The position numbers were made by a program, and so were the translations under genes. This document shows, piece by piece, positions 15,565 to 24,449 of a DNA stretch of 64,000 nt. Under the pieces are notes generated by a model. That model was given only the letters and a program-made list of their open reading frames with translations. It was not told the DNA's origin and did no database searches. Source of the stretch: Hyphomicrobiales bacterium. Its GTDB lineage: Bacteria > Pseudomonadota > Alphaproteobacteria > Rhizobiales > Rhizobiaceae. Positions within the stretch are counted from its first letter, which is position 1. The number at the start of each line of letters is the position of its first letter. The stretch spans positions 682,001 to 746,000 of the forward strand of contig UBYA01000011.1 in the NCBI GenBank assembly GCA_900469615.1, in the 5' to 3' direction.

Positions 15565-16746
15565 CTACTCCGCCTGCGGCAGCGAATACCAGTCGCTCGT
15601 CTTGACTGTCCACTTGCCGTCGACCAGCTGCATAACCTTCGTTGACTTCATCGGAGAGTGAGCCTTTGCATCTCCGAAGACGTATGTGCTGCCGGCCATC
15701 GGGTATTTGAGCTTCTTGCCTTCCTTCAAAGCGGCCGTGACGGAGTCGCGCGTCACCTCGCCATCGATACCGGAAATGGTGTCGATCATCACCTTCGCCG
15801 CGAGATAACCGCCCTGCGAGAATGCCGTCTTCTTCAGGCCGGCCTTATCCATCGTCTTGGTCCAGTCGGAGTTTGCCGCACTGTTTTCTGTGTAAGGCTC
15901 CCATTCGGTGCCGATGTAGATGGGTTGCTTGCTATAGGCGAGCGCCTTGGCAACTCCTTCGGTATAGCTGGCGGCCAGGAAGAGCCAGTTTATACCGGAG
16001 ATCTTCTGCGCGTCGGCGGTTTTCACCCATTGCACCGCTCCGGGTTCGACCTGATTGGTAAGCACGGCGTCGCAACCCGTGTCGCGAGCCTTGATGACGT
16101 AAGGTGTCAGGTCGCCTTGCGGCGGCAGGGTCATGTCGACCAGCGCCACCTTCTTGCCGCTTGCCTTTTCCCAGGCGGCGAGAGCATTCGCATAAGCTTC
16201 CTTTGTACCGCCGATGATAATGAAGAATGCACATAGCTTCTTGGCGCCAAGGTCCTTGGCGGCATAGTCGAGCATCACGGTGCTAAGCGTGTAGGGGCCG
16301 ACATTGACCGGGGAAATGCTCGGCGCGTTGAAGCAGAGCGGGTCGATGCCGACGGCCGGCACCGATAATATTCCATTGCGATTGTAAATGCCTGCATTGA
16401 CCGCGCAGTCGAGATGGCTTGCGCCGCCCGCAAGCGCGACGACACCCTTGTTGTCGATCAAATCGCGAGCAGCCTGAGCCGCGACCTGCGGATCACCTTT
16501 GTCATCGGCGATGGTAAACTCGATCTTGCAGCCATTGATGCCGCCAGCGTCGTTGAGTTGGTCGAAAGTGGCTTTGGTTGCCTTCGGCGCGTCGGAGAAA
16601 TCTGACAGACCCGTGATGGTGGAAATGGCGCCGACCTGGATTGGCCCGTTCTTGCAGGTGGGGGCCGCTTGCGCCGAAGATGCATATCCCGAGATGGCGA
16701 GCATCGTGAAAATGCCGCCAGTTAATATACCGCCGATCGAAGTCAT
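15565..16746 (-). CDS. Periplasmic binding protein, branched-chain amino acid (Peripla_BP_6) type
   Basis: 393 aa from the preferred start at 16746 (MTSIGGILTGGIF), which has an AGGGAA ribosome site; an ATG at 16761 adds five residues. A signal peptide ends near SSAQA. The mature part opens with GPIQVGAISTITGLSDFSD, the classic start of type I LivJ/AmiC-like receptors. No LivHMGF permease or ATPase genes are nearby, so it is an orphan receptor that must borrow a transporter or serve as a sensor. Its partner appears to be the amidase downstream. The ligand may be an amide or amino acid (inference). Confidence 0.88.
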   Translation of the reverse strand: MTSIGGILTGGIFTMLAISGYASSAQAAPTCKNGPIQVGAISTITGLSDFSDAPKATKATFDQLNDAGGINGCKIEFTIADDKGDPQVAAQAARDLIDNKGVVALAGGASHLDCAVNAGIYNRNGILSVPAVGIDPLCFNAPSISPVNVGPYTLSTVMLDYAAKDLGAKKLCAFFIIIGGTKEAYANALAAWEKASGKKVALVDMTLPPQGDLTPYVIKARDTGCDAVLTNQVEPGAVQWVKTADAQKISGINWLFLAASYTEGVAKALAYSKQPIYIGTEWEPYTENSAANSDWTKTMDKAGLKKTAFSQGGYLAAKVMIDTISGIDGEVTRDSVTAALKEGKKLKYPMAGSTYVFGDAKAHSPMKSTKVMQLVDGKWTVKTSDWYSLPQAE

Positions 16747-17372
16747 GGTGTTCCCTATCATTATCCGGCGACCTTAACGGCGCCAAGTGAGTGTTCCGAA
16801 TGCGCAGTTGATAGATATGATTTTATGAGTAAGCCTGCCGCCGTGCCCTGTGATTTCAAGCACATGCAAAGCCGGCGCTTTTTCAGACGCTGCCGGTGGT
16901 GCTCCCTGGGCATGCGTTGAAAAGGCGGCCGAGCCGGATTGGCACTGGTGTCCTCCTCCTGGACAAATGCGCGGTCGAAAAACAACCGGCGCACCCACTT
17001 CGACAAGTGGAAGTTATCGGCCGGCGGTTCGTTATTTGAACCGCCGGCTCAATACCAGAGTTGCCTAGAGGTTGCGACATGTCAAGGTATTTTACATGTT
17101 AAATATGTATTTTCGAATAATTGCGACAAGTTGTCTGCGGGCGAAGCTGCGAACTCAATTTCGTGGCTCTGCGCCGATCAAGTCTGCGGCCCACAGACAG
17201 CGGATTGCTTCGGATAAGTCAGGCCGATTGTCATGTTGGGAGGTCCATGCATTGGAGCGGACGCCTTTTTTAATCCGGCTCTTGAAATGACTGCCTGGGC
17301 GAGTTCGCCGGCCGATCTATCCACGAAAAAGATGCCGTTCAATATTGCAGTCGCCGTCCTCGTAATTCTAAT
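16747..17372. other. Intergenic region without a supported gene
   Basis: About 630 bp between the divergent binding-protein and acid-phosphatase genes. Several short open frames exist but none has a recognisable domain or good start context. The one clear structure is the strong inverted repeat at 17020-17048. Confidence 0.45.
17020..17048. repeat. 11-bp-stem inverted repeat
   Basis: GCCGGCGGTTC, a 7-nt loop GTTATTT, and the exact complement GAACCGCCGGC. The hairpin would be very stable in RNA from either strand but has no following T-run. It lies in a gene-free region, so its role (terminator remnant or structural element) is open. Confidence 0.5.
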
Positions 17373-17401
17373 GTGACAGTTTGATGACAGAAACATGACA
17401 A
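17373..17401 (-). promoter_or_regulatory. Pho-box-like triple repeat
   Basis: Read on the minus strand the segment gives three PhoB half-sites in perfect register: TTGTCAT, 4-nt spacer, CTGTCAT, 4-nt spacer, CTGTCAC. The known consensus is CTGTCAT repeated every 11 bp. It ends 24 bp before the ATG of the acid phosphatase gene, a function that fits phosphate control. The repeats face away from that gene and leave little room for a -10 box, so the exact promoter layout is unclear. Confidence 0.55.
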
Positions 17402-17424
17402 TAGGGAACGAGTGGAGGACCTGC

Positions 17425-18108
17425 ATGAGACGATTTTCGTCCTACCTAATTATCGCAGCGCTTTTGGGTGCTGGACCGGTGTTTGCCGACGAGGCGAACT
17501 TCTCAGGCACAACGACGGACGCCCTGGCGCATCACGATCCCATCCATTGGGTTAGCGTCGAGCAGATCGAGAAATCTCTTGAAGGCCAGCCTCCGATGAC
17601 CGTCGGATTCGATGTCGACGATACCGTGCTGTTTTCCAGCCCTTGCTTCTTCTACGGGCAGCAGAAGTATTCTCCGGGCAGCTATGACTATCTGAAGAAT
17701 GACGCCTTTTGGACTGATATCAACGCCAATTGCGATATCAACTACTCGATCCCGAAAGAGGTCGCCGCCAAGCTGATCGCTATGCATACAAAGCGTGGCG
17801 ACACGATCTACTTTATCACCGGCCGGACCAAGAGCCCGGGCGAGCGGCTGACCGAGACCATCAAACGCGACTTCAAGATGGAAAAGATCAATGCGGTCGT
17901 CTTCACGGCGGGGGATAGTACGAAAACCTCCTTCCTCCGGGATCATGGCGTCAAGATTTATTATGGCGATGCCGACGGTGACATGCGTCAGGCCATGGAG
18001 ATCGGCGCACGGCCGATCCGGGTGCTTCGCGCCTCGAACACCACCTACAAGCCGATGCCCAAGAATGGCGGGCTCGGAGAGGAAGTGATTATCGATTCCG
18101 ATCACTGA
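17425..18108 (+). CDS. aphA: Class B acid phosphatase
   Basis: 227-aa periplasmic phosphatase of the HAD superfamily. Signal peptide MRRFSSYLIIAALLGAGPVF, cleaved near FADE. The class B signature is intact: FDVDDTVLFSSPCF with the nucleophile and acid aspartates at about residues 63 and 65, then YFITGRT and the C-terminal YYGDADGDM metal-aspartate motif. Known homologues are tetrameric Mg enzymes releasing phosphate from many organic phosphates and transferring phosphate to nucleosides. The start at 17425 has a TGGAGGA ribosome site; an in-frame ATG at 17395 lies inside the Pho-like box. Phosphate-starvation control is likely (inference). Confidence 0.93.
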   Translation: MRRFSSYLIIAALLGAGPVFADEANFSGTTTDALAHHDPIHWVSVEQIEKSLEGQPPMTVGFDVDDTVLFSSPCFFYGQQKYSPGSYDYLKNDAFWTDINANCDINYSIPKEVAAKLIAMHTKRGDTIYFITGRTKSPGERLTETIKRDFKMEKINAVVFTAGDSTKTSFLRDHGVKIYYGDADGDMRQAMEIGARPIRVLRASNTTYKPMPKNGGLGEEVIIDSDH

Positions 18109-18413
18109 GGCGCTGCACGGCAGGGCGCCTGGATTAAGCTCAAGGAGAGGTCGCGCCGGGAGCGCGATTTCTCCACGGCGTGCACCTGCGGCGCAGGGCG
18201 CTTGCGGATCGGTTTATCGTCAATCCGGATCGCCAAAGCCGGCTTTATCCATACGCATCCCGATCGGAAAGATTTCCGGCTCGGGATGCGCATGGAGCTT
18301 CACCGATCTTGAGGCCGGCGACATGGCCGCGATGCGCAACGCGGGCGATCCCGGCAGCCGGGCTTTGCCGTCGCGCGCGCAGCGTCTGCCATAGCGGTCT
18401 CGATCGGCGATTT
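18109..18413. other. Intergenic, no gene supported
   Basis: About 300 bp between the convergent phosphatase and ABC ATPase genes. A hairpin with arms AGGCGC/GCGCCT (18108-18130) straddles the phosphatase stop and could help termination; it has no T-run. Open frames here are extensions of antisense frames. Confidence 0.35.
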
Positions 18414-19208
18414 TCAGCCGTGCGAGGCCGCAGCTATTGCCTCGCTTCTGATTTCTTCCGTCAATTTTAGCCGTAGCGCGGAGAATTCCGGACTTGCCTT
18501 GACGGTGTAATGGCGCGGGTGGGGCAGATCTACGGGGGTGATGGATTTGATGCGGCCGGGGCGTGCCGTCATCGTCACCACGCGCGATGCCATGAATACG
18601 GCCTCCTCGATGTCGTGCGTCACGAAGACCACGGTCTTCTGCTCCCGTTCCCATATTCCGAGCAGCAATTCCTGCATGAGGCCGCGCGTCTGATTGTCGA
18701 GCGCGCCGAAAGGCTCGTCGAGCAGAAGTATTTTCGGGTCGTTGGCCAAAGCGCGCGCTATCGCCGTGCGCTGCTGCATGCCGCCGGACAATTGCTTCGG
18801 CCAATGATTCTCGAAACCGCGCAGTCCGACCTTGTCCATGTAGCTCGCGACGATGTCGTTTCTTTCCTTCTCCGCGATGCCGCGTTCGCGCAGGCCGAAG
18901 GCAACGTTGTCGCGTATCGTCAGCCATGGGAACAGCGTATAGGACTGGAATACCATGCCGCGATCCGCGCTGGGACCGGTCACTTCCTTGCCGTCCAGCG
19001 TCACCTTGCCGGTCGTCGGCCGGTCGAGGCCGGCAATGATCCGCAGGAGGGTGGACTTGCCGCACCCCGAAGGTCCCAGAATGGTAACGAAGTCGTTGCG
19101 GGGAATATCGAGCGTCGTGGGCTGCAGGGCGAGGGTCGGCGCGCCGCCCCGCACGCCGGGAAAGGTGCGGCTGACATCCAGGATCCGAAGTTCGCCGGGA
19201 GCACTCAT
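18414..19208 (-). CDS. ABC transporter ATPase, SsuB/TauB/NrtD type
   Basis: 264-aa ATPase. Walker A GPSGCGKST near residues 45-53, signature LSGGMQQR, Walker B ILLLDEPFGALDNQTR and the switch motif FVTHDIEEA, the pattern typical of the nitrate/sulfonate/taurine class. The start at 19208 (MSAPGELRIL) overlaps the permease stop as ATGA; an ATG at 19220 would add four residues. It ends a leftward operon: binding protein, permease, ATPase. Confidence 0.93.
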   Translation of the reverse strand: MSAPGELRILDVSRTFPGVRGGAPTLALQPTTLDIPRNDFVTILGPSGCGKSTLLRIIAGLDRPTTGKVTLDGKEVTGPSADRGMVFQSYTLFPWLTIRDNVAFGLRERGIAEKERNDIVASYMDKVGLRGFENHWPKQLSGGMQQRTAIARALANDPKILLLDEPFGALDNQTRGLMQELLLGIWEREQKTVVFVTHDIEEAVFMASRVVTMTARPGRIKSITPVDLPHPRHYTVKASPEFSALRLKLTEEIRSEAIAAASHG

Positions 19209-19978
19209 GCGAACCTCCATGCGAACAGCTTGCGGTTCACGAACTTGAAGGCGAAATCGGAAACGAGGCCGATCAGGCCGATCACGATGATGCCGAAGAT
19301 AATCTGGCCGGTGGCGAGAAGCGCCTGGCTGTTGATGATCATATAGCCGATGCCCGAGGATGCGCCGATGAGTTCGGCGACGATGACATAGGTCCAGGCC
19401 CAGCCGAGAACGAGCCGCAGCGTTTCACCGATATCGGGAGCGGCCGCCGGAATCAGCACGCGCCGCACTACTCCGCGATCGGTGGCGCCCAACGTATAGG
19501 CGGCCTCCACCAGATCCCGCCGTGTCCCGGAAACCGAAACCGCCACCATCAGAATGATCTGAAACACCGCTCCGATGAATATGACGAGCAGCTTCTGCGT
19601 CTCTCCGATGCCGGCCCACAGGATCAATAGCGGCACGAAGGCCGATGCCGGCAAATAGCGGGCGAAGGAGACGAAAGGCTCGAGAAGCGCCTCGATCGGC
19701 TTGTAGGCTCCCATGAGAATGCCGAGCGGCACGGCGACGAGCGCCGACAACACGAAACCGCCGAGAACGCGCCAGATCGTCATGCCGATATCGAAGAGAA
19801 AGCCCTGGTTGGCAAGAAGATCATAGCCATCGCTTACCATGGTGATGGGGTCGGCGAGGAAGGTCTTGGATACGAAGCCGCCGAGGGTCAGATAGCCCCA
19901 GCCGGCGAAGAAGAGGACGAAGAAAAGCAGGCCGTAGACCAAGCGGCTGCCGGGACTGATGGGTTCGAGTGGGCGCAT
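19205..19978 (-). CDS. ABC transporter permease, SsuC/TauC type
   Basis: 257-aa inner-membrane permease with about six membrane segments and the EAA-loop stretch LVEAAYTLGATDRGVVRRV near residue 155. The start at 19978 (MRPLEPISPGS) is preferred; the frame is open to 20017 but those residues run into the intergenic gap and the ATG at 19978 has an AAGAAGAG ribosome site. Co-transcribed with the ATPase downstream (4-bp overlap) and the binding protein upstream (59 bp). Confidence 0.92.
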   Translation of the reverse strand: MRPLEPISPGSRLVYGLLFFVLFFAGWGYLTLGGFVSKTFLADPITMVSDGYDLLANQGFLFDIGMTIWRVLGGFVLSALVAVPLGILMGAYKPIEALLEPFVSFARYLPASAFVPLLILWAGIGETQKLLVIFIGAVFQIILMVAVSVSGTRRDLVEAAYTLGATDRGVVRRVLIPAAAPDIGETLRLVLGWAWTYVIVAELIGASSGIGYMIINSQALLATGQIIFGIIVIGLIGLVSDFAFKFVNRKLFAWRFA

Positions 19979-20037
19979 TGTATCTCTTCTTGGAAAGGCG
20001 TGCCGAGGGGTCGGCACGCTTATCGATGGCCCGTGGC

Positions 20038-20982
20038 CTACTCGATGAAGGATGGATCAGCCAGCTTTGAAAGATCCGGCTTCTGCTTGATGACGCCGGC
20101 ATCGAGCAAAATCTTGGCCGCTTCCTCATTGAAGCTCTTGAAGGTCGTCTCGAAGAACTTCTTCGTGGCCGCCTTGTCCTGCCATTCCAGGTAGGCAGCC
20201 GATTCACCGAATTCCTTGCCGGTCTGTTTCACATCCTTGCCCATGATCTCGAACGACTTGTCCTTGTCGGTCTTGATCATCTCAAGGGCGTCATAGTAGC
20301 TCGCGGCCAATGCCTTGGCGGCATCCGGATGGTCCTTCAGGAAGCCCGTGGTGCAGCCGAACGTATCCATGACGGCCGGATAGTCTATCGTCGTCGCGAT
20401 GATCTTGCCCTTGTCGGGGGCTGCGCGCACGGCAGACAGATAGGGTTCGTAGGTGACGGCCGCGTCGTTCTGGCCTGCAAGCAGAGCCTGTGCCGCAGGA
20501 CCCGGCTCCATGTTGACGATCTTCACGTCCTTCATGGTCATGCCGTTCTTGGCAAGAATGAAGGCCAGGAGGAAGTAGGGCGACGTTCCCGGCGCCGATG
20601 CCGCGACCGTCTTGCCCTTCAGGTCGGCCACTTTCTCGATGCCCGGCTTGGCCGCGATTCCGTCGGCGCCGTGCGAAACATCGAGCTGGAACAATTGCGT
20701 GGTGGCGACGCCGGCCGCGTTCCAGACGATCCAGGTTTCCACCGTCGTTGCCGCGCATTGAATATCGCCGGAGGCCAGAGCCAGATGACGGCTTGCCTGC
20801 GGCACCTTCGCCACGGTGACGTCAAGCCCGTGCTTCTTGAAGATGCCGGCTTCCTTGGCCAGCGTCAGCGGTGCAAACCCCGTCCAGCCCGAAATGCCGA
20901 TCGATACTTTCGTGTCCGCGGCATAGGCGTGGCCGAAGCCGGCCAGAGCTGTAAAGGCGGCGAGAAACAATGCCTTTTTCAT
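20038..20982 (-). CDS. ABC periplasmic binding protein, SsuA/NrtA/TauA-like
   Basis: 314 aa. Signal peptide MKKALFLAAFTALAGFGHAYA, then a type II receptor with landmarks VSIGISGWTGFAPLTLAKEA, GDIQCAATTVETW and VADLKGKTVAASAPGTSPYF. The family takes up nitrate, sulfonates, taurine, pyrimidine precursors and similar small molecules; nothing here fixes the ligand, and no desulfonation or nitrate reductase genes are adjacent. The start at 20982 gives a clean signal peptide; an ATG at 21054 would add 24 unlikely residues. First gene of a three-gene operon. Confidence 0.9.
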   Translation of the reverse strand: MKKALFLAAFTALAGFGHAYAADTKVSIGISGWTGFAPLTLAKEAGIFKKHGLDVTVAKVPQASRHLALASGDIQCAATTVETWIVWNAAGVATTQLFQLDVSHGADGIAAKPGIEKVADLKGKTVAASAPGTSPYFLLAFILAKNGMTMKDVKIVNMEPGPAAQALLAGQNDAAVTYEPYLSAVRAAPDKGKIIATTIDYPAVMDTFGCTTGFLKDHPDAAKALAASYYDALEMIKTDKDKSFEIMGKDVKQTGKEFGESAAYLEWQDKAATKKFFETTFKSFNEEAAKILLDAGVIKQKPDLSKLADPSFIE

Positions 20983-21255
20983 AATGTGAAGTTCCCTGCT
21001 CGTTGTTGAGGCAGTTGATGTTACTGCCGTTTTTATCGGCGACATATTGCGCACGCGACTTTTCTTTGTCCAGCAAAAGAACTCATCCCGGTCCGGTTTG
21101 ATGGCGGACTCAGGGCCATCGGTCCCGCTCGGTTTGAGGCGAGAAAGCGTGTCCTGCGATATTTATACTTCCGGCAAGAAAGGAGCGCCGGAGAGGGAGC
21201 TGTCAGCGGCAGAAGCCTTATCCCATTTTCCTCGGGGAAGGCAGCATGATTGCCA

Positions 21256-21756
21256 TCATCGAAGGCTGTCGCCATGCCAGCCATGCGACGCGGGAACAGG
21301 AAACCCTTCAAAGGTCTTGAGCGTATCGAGGACGATCGAGGTCTTTACATGCTGTACCGACTCATGCGGCAGCAGCACGTCGTTGACGAACCTCGAAAGG
21401 CCCGCGAGCCCGCGGGTCGCGACCTTCAGGTGATAGTCCATCTCGCCGGTCAGCGCATAGGCTTCCAGGACTTCCGGCAACCCGTTGATCAGCTGCGAAA
21501 ACCGGCGCGCATTATCCCGGTTATGGGTGGCGAGCGTCACCGAAATGACCACCAGCATATCCAATCCCAGCTTCTGCCTGTCGAGATTGGCCTGGTAGCC
21601 GCGAATATATCCCTCGGCCTCCAGCCTGCTGCGCCGGCGCGAGCATTGCGAGGGTGAAAGCGCAATGCGCTCGCCCAGCTCATTGTTCGTCAGCCTGCCG
21701 TCTTTCTGAAGCTCTTCGAGAAGACGCAGATCCAGTTTATCGAGTGGCTCATCCAT
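21256..21756 (-). CDS. Lrp/AsnC-family regulator divergent from hppD
   Basis: 166 aa. An N-terminal AsnC-type helix-turn-helix (LDKLDLRLLEELQKDGRLTN, recognition helix SPSQCSRRRSRLEAEG near residues 34-49) is followed by an Lrp ligand-binding (RAM) domain (VLEAYALTGEMDYHLKVATR). It is divergent from the homogentisate pathway operon with 130 bp between the starts. Lrp-type proteins often sense the amino acid whose pathway they control, so tyrosine- or phenylalanine-responsive control of hppD-hmgA-fah is a reasonable inference. Confidence 0.9.
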   Translation of the reverse strand: MDEPLDKLDLRLLEELQKDGRLTNNELGERIALSPSQCSRRRSRLEAEGYIRGYQANLDRQKLGLDMLVVISVTLATHNRDNARRFSQLINGLPEVLEAYALTGEMDYHLKVATRGLAGLSRFVNDVLLPHESVQHVKTSIVLDTLKTFEGFPVPASHGWHGDSLR

Positions 21757-21789
21757 TGCGTGAAACTTTCGAAATGCTCACAGATCGTG

Positions 21790-21821
21790 TATAATATTTT
21801 CGCTTTGCACGGATAATGCAA
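21790..21821. promoter_or_regulatory. Divergent control region: TATAAT and TTGCA-N7-TGCAA dyad
   Basis: Between the Lrp gene and hppD lie a TATAAT hexamer (21790-21795) and a dyad TTGCA-N7-TGCAA (21805-21821). The dyad sits just downstream of the predicted -10 for hppD, where a repressor or Lrp dimer could act. No convincing -35 was found. Confidence 0.35.
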
Positions 21822-21886
21822 GCACTTTGCGCGTGTTTGGGGCCATACTTTGCATAGTCAAGGTCGAGTCTTCCGAGGAGGAGAAA

Positions 21887-22996
21887 ATGGGTCCCTTTCC
21901 ACACGATGCGCCGCCGTCGGAAATCACTGCCGATAACCCGGCCGGCACCGATGGTTTCGAGTTCGTCGAATTCGCTCATCCCGAGCCCGAGAAGCTGCGC
22001 GAGCTCTTCACCCGCATGGGTTACGTCACGGTCGCCAGGCACAAGACGAAGGACATCACCGTCTGGCGGCAGGGTGACATCAATTATATCCTGAATGCCG
22101 AGCCTGGCAGCCATGCTGCCCGTTTCATCGCGGAGCACGGGCCTTCGGCACCGTCCATGGCCTGGCGCGTTGTCGATGCCGGGCACGCTTTCGAACACGC
22201 GGTTTCGAAGGGTGCCGTGCCTTATGAAGGAAGCGACAAGGCGCTCGACGTTCCCGCGATCGTCGGTATCGGCGGCTCGCTGCTCTATTTCGTCGAGACA
22301 TACGGCAAGAAGGGATCGCCCTACGCGGCGGAGTTCGATTGGATCGGCGATCGTGACCCGCGCCCCGAAGGCGTCGGCTTCTACTATCTCGACCATCTGA
22401 CGCACAACGTCTTTCGCGGCAACATGGACAAGTGGTGGGATTTCTATCGCGACCTGTTCAATTTCAAGCAGATCCATTTCTTCGATATCGACGGGCGCAT
22501 TACCGGCCTCGTGAGCCGCGCCATCACGTCGCCCTGCGGCAAGATCCGCATCCCGCTGAACGAATCGAAGGACGATACGAGCCAGATCGAGGAGTTTTTG
22601 AAGAAATACAAGGGCGAGGGCATTCAGCACATCGCCGTCGGAACGGACGATATCTACCAGGCGACGGACACGCTTGCCGAGAACGGCCTGCGCTTCATGC
22701 CCGGCCCGCCCGAGACCTATTACGATATGTCCTATGCGCGCGTGAACGGGCATGAAGAACCCATAGCGCGCATGAAGAAGCATGGTATCCTCATCGACGG
22801 TGAAGGCGTGGTGAATGGCGGCATGACGAAAATCCTGCTGCAGATATTCTCCAAGACCGTCATCGGCCCGATCTTCTTCGAGTTCATCCAGCGCAAGGGT
22901 GACGAAGGCTTCGGCGAAGGCAATTTCCGTGCGCTTTTCGAGTCGATCGAGGCCGATCAGATCAAGCGCGGCGTCATCGGCACGGCGGCCGAGTGA
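21887..22996 (+). CDS. hppD: 4-hydroxyphenylpyruvate dioxygenase
   Basis: 369 aa. Converts 4-hydroxyphenylpyruvate to homogentisate in tyrosine catabolism, a cytoplasmic Fe(II) enzyme. The likely iron ligands are visible: His near 170 in LDHLTHNV, His248 in GIQHIAVGT and Glu332 in FFEFIQRKG, the last inside the conserved C-terminal block. The start at 21887 was chosen for its GAGGAGGAG ribosome site and the family-like MGPFPHDAPP; an in-frame ATG at 21827 adds 20 residues and overlaps the control region. First gene of hppD-hmgA-fah. Confidence 0.97.
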   Translation: MGPFPHDAPPSEITADNPAGTDGFEFVEFAHPEPEKLRELFTRMGYVTVARHKTKDITVWRQGDINYILNAEPGSHAARFIAEHGPSAPSMAWRVVDAGHAFEHAVSKGAVPYEGSDKALDVPAIVGIGGSLLYFVETYGKKGSPYAAEFDWIGDRDPRPEGVGFYYLDHLTHNVFRGNMDKWWDFYRDLFNFKQIHFFDIDGRITGLVSRAITSPCGKIRIPLNESKDDTSQIEEFLKKYKGEGIQHIAVGTDDIYQATDTLAENGLRFMPGPPETYYDMSYARVNGHEEPIARMKKHGILIDGEGVVNGGMTKILLQIFSKTVIGPIFFEFIQRKGDEGFGEGNFRALFESIEADQIKRGVIGTAAE

Positions 22997-23050
22997 TATC
23001 CAGGCGATCCGTGCGCAGCGGATCGCCTGCATTTCGGGAGAAGTGAAGCG

Positions 23051-24412
23051 ATGGACCAGACGATATCCAAGGCTTCCGACCGCCAGGTCGCGGCGGGGGA
23101 GACGCTGCAATACATGCCCGGCTTCGGCAACGACTTTGAAACGGAGTCGCTTCCGGGTGCGCTGCCGCAGGGCCAGAACAGCCCGCAGAAATGCAATTAC
23201 GGTCTCTACGCCGAGCAGCTTTCCGGCTCGCCCTTCACCGCTCCGCGCGGAACGAACGAGCGGTCCTGGCTCTATCGCATCCGACCGAGCGTGCGTCACA
23301 CCCGCCGGTTTTCCAACGCTTCCTATCCGTTCTGGAAATCGGCACCCTGCCTGGACGACCATTCGCTTCCGCTCGGCCAGCTTCGCTGGGACCCGGTTCC
23401 GGCTCCGACCGGGCGGCTGAATTTTCTGGAAGGCATCCGCACGATCACGACGGGTGGCGACGTGCTGACCCAGACGGGCATGGCCGCCCATGCCTACGTC
23501 TTCAACGAGGACATGGCCGACGACTATTTCTTCGATGCCGATGGAGAGCTGCTCGTCGTTCCCCAGGTGGGCGCCATTCGCGTCTTCACCGAGATGGGCA
23601 TGATGGATGTCGAACCCCTGGAAATCTGCGTCATCCCGCGCGGCATGATGTTCAAGGTGACGCCCAAGGGCGAGGGGGACGTCTGGCGTGGCTATGTCTG
23701 CGAGAATTACGGTGCGAAGTTTACGCTGCCGGAGCGCGGGCCGATCGGCGCCAATTGCCTTGCCAATCCCCGCGATTTCAAGACGCCCGTTGCCGCCTAT
23801 GAAGACAAGGAAACGCCCTGCCGCGTGCATGTCAAATGGTGCGGCAAGTTCTATGTCACCGACATCGGCCACTCGCCGCTCGACGTCGTCGCCTGGCATG
23901 GCAACTACATCCCTTACAAATACGACCTGCGGACATTTTCGCCGGTCGGCGCGATTCTCTTCGATCACCCCGATCCGTCGATTTTCACGGTGCTGACGGC
24001 CCCGACGGAAAGTGCGGGCACTGCGAATGTCGATTTCGTCATCTTCCCGCCGCGCTGGCTGGTCGCCGAACATACGTTCCGTCCGCCCTGGTATCACCGC
24101 AATATCATGAGCGAGTTCATGGGGCTGATCCACGGCCAGTATGATGCCAAGGAAAAAGGCTTCGTGCCGGGTGGCATGAGCCTGCACAATATGATGCTTC
24201 CGCATGGGCCGGATGCTTCGGGCTACGAAAAGGCATCGAATGCCGAGCTAAAGCCGGTGAAGCTCGATCAGACCATGGCTTTCATGTTCGAGACCAGATT
24301 TCCGCAGCAGCTGACGAAATATGCCGCCGAGCTCGAAACGCTGCAGGACGACTACCTGGAATGCTGGGACGGTCTGGAGCGCCGGTTCGACGGCACTCCC
24401 GGCATCAAGTGA
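23051..24412 (+). CDS. hmgA: Homogentisate 1,2-dioxygenase
   Basis: 453 aa, the expected length. Opens the ring of homogentisate to 4-maleylacetoacetate using Fe(II). Family blocks are clear: [19 protein letters not shown] and [20 protein letters not shown] at the N terminus and, in the C-terminal cupin, [19 protein letters not shown], followed by NIMSEFMG, which hold the His and Glu iron ligands. It lies 54 bp after hppD and 37 bp before the hydrolase gene on the same strand. Confidence 0.97.
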   Translation: MDQTISKASDRQVAAGETLQYMPGFGNDFETESLPGALPQGQNSPQKCNYGLYAEQLSGSPFTAPRGTNERSWLYRIRPSVRHTRRFSNASYPFWKSAPCLDDHSLPLGQLRWDPVPAPTGRLNFLEGIRTITTGGDVLTQTGMAAHAYVFNEDMADDYFFDADGELLVVPQVGAIRVFTEMGMMDVEPLEICVIPRGMMFKVTPKGEGDVWRGYVCENYGAKFTLPERGPIGANCLANPRDFKTPVAAYEDKETPCRVHVKWCGKFYVTDIGHSPLDVVAWHGNYIPYKYDLRTFSPVGAILFDHPDPSIFTVLTAPTESAGTANVDFVIFPPRWLVAEHTFRPPWYHRNIMSEFMGLIHGQYDAKEKGFVPGGMSLHNMMLPHGPDASGYEKASNAELKPVKLDQTMAFMFETRFPQQLTKYAAELETLQDDYLECWDGLERRFDGTPGIK

Positions 24413-24449
24413 AGATCGGTCACGCATCCTCTGATATTGGAACCAGGAC

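Noticed and set aside
21749..24205. 818-codon open frame on the minus strand
   Set aside because: Antisense to hppD and hmgA, which are unmistakable. Long antisense frames are common at this GC content.
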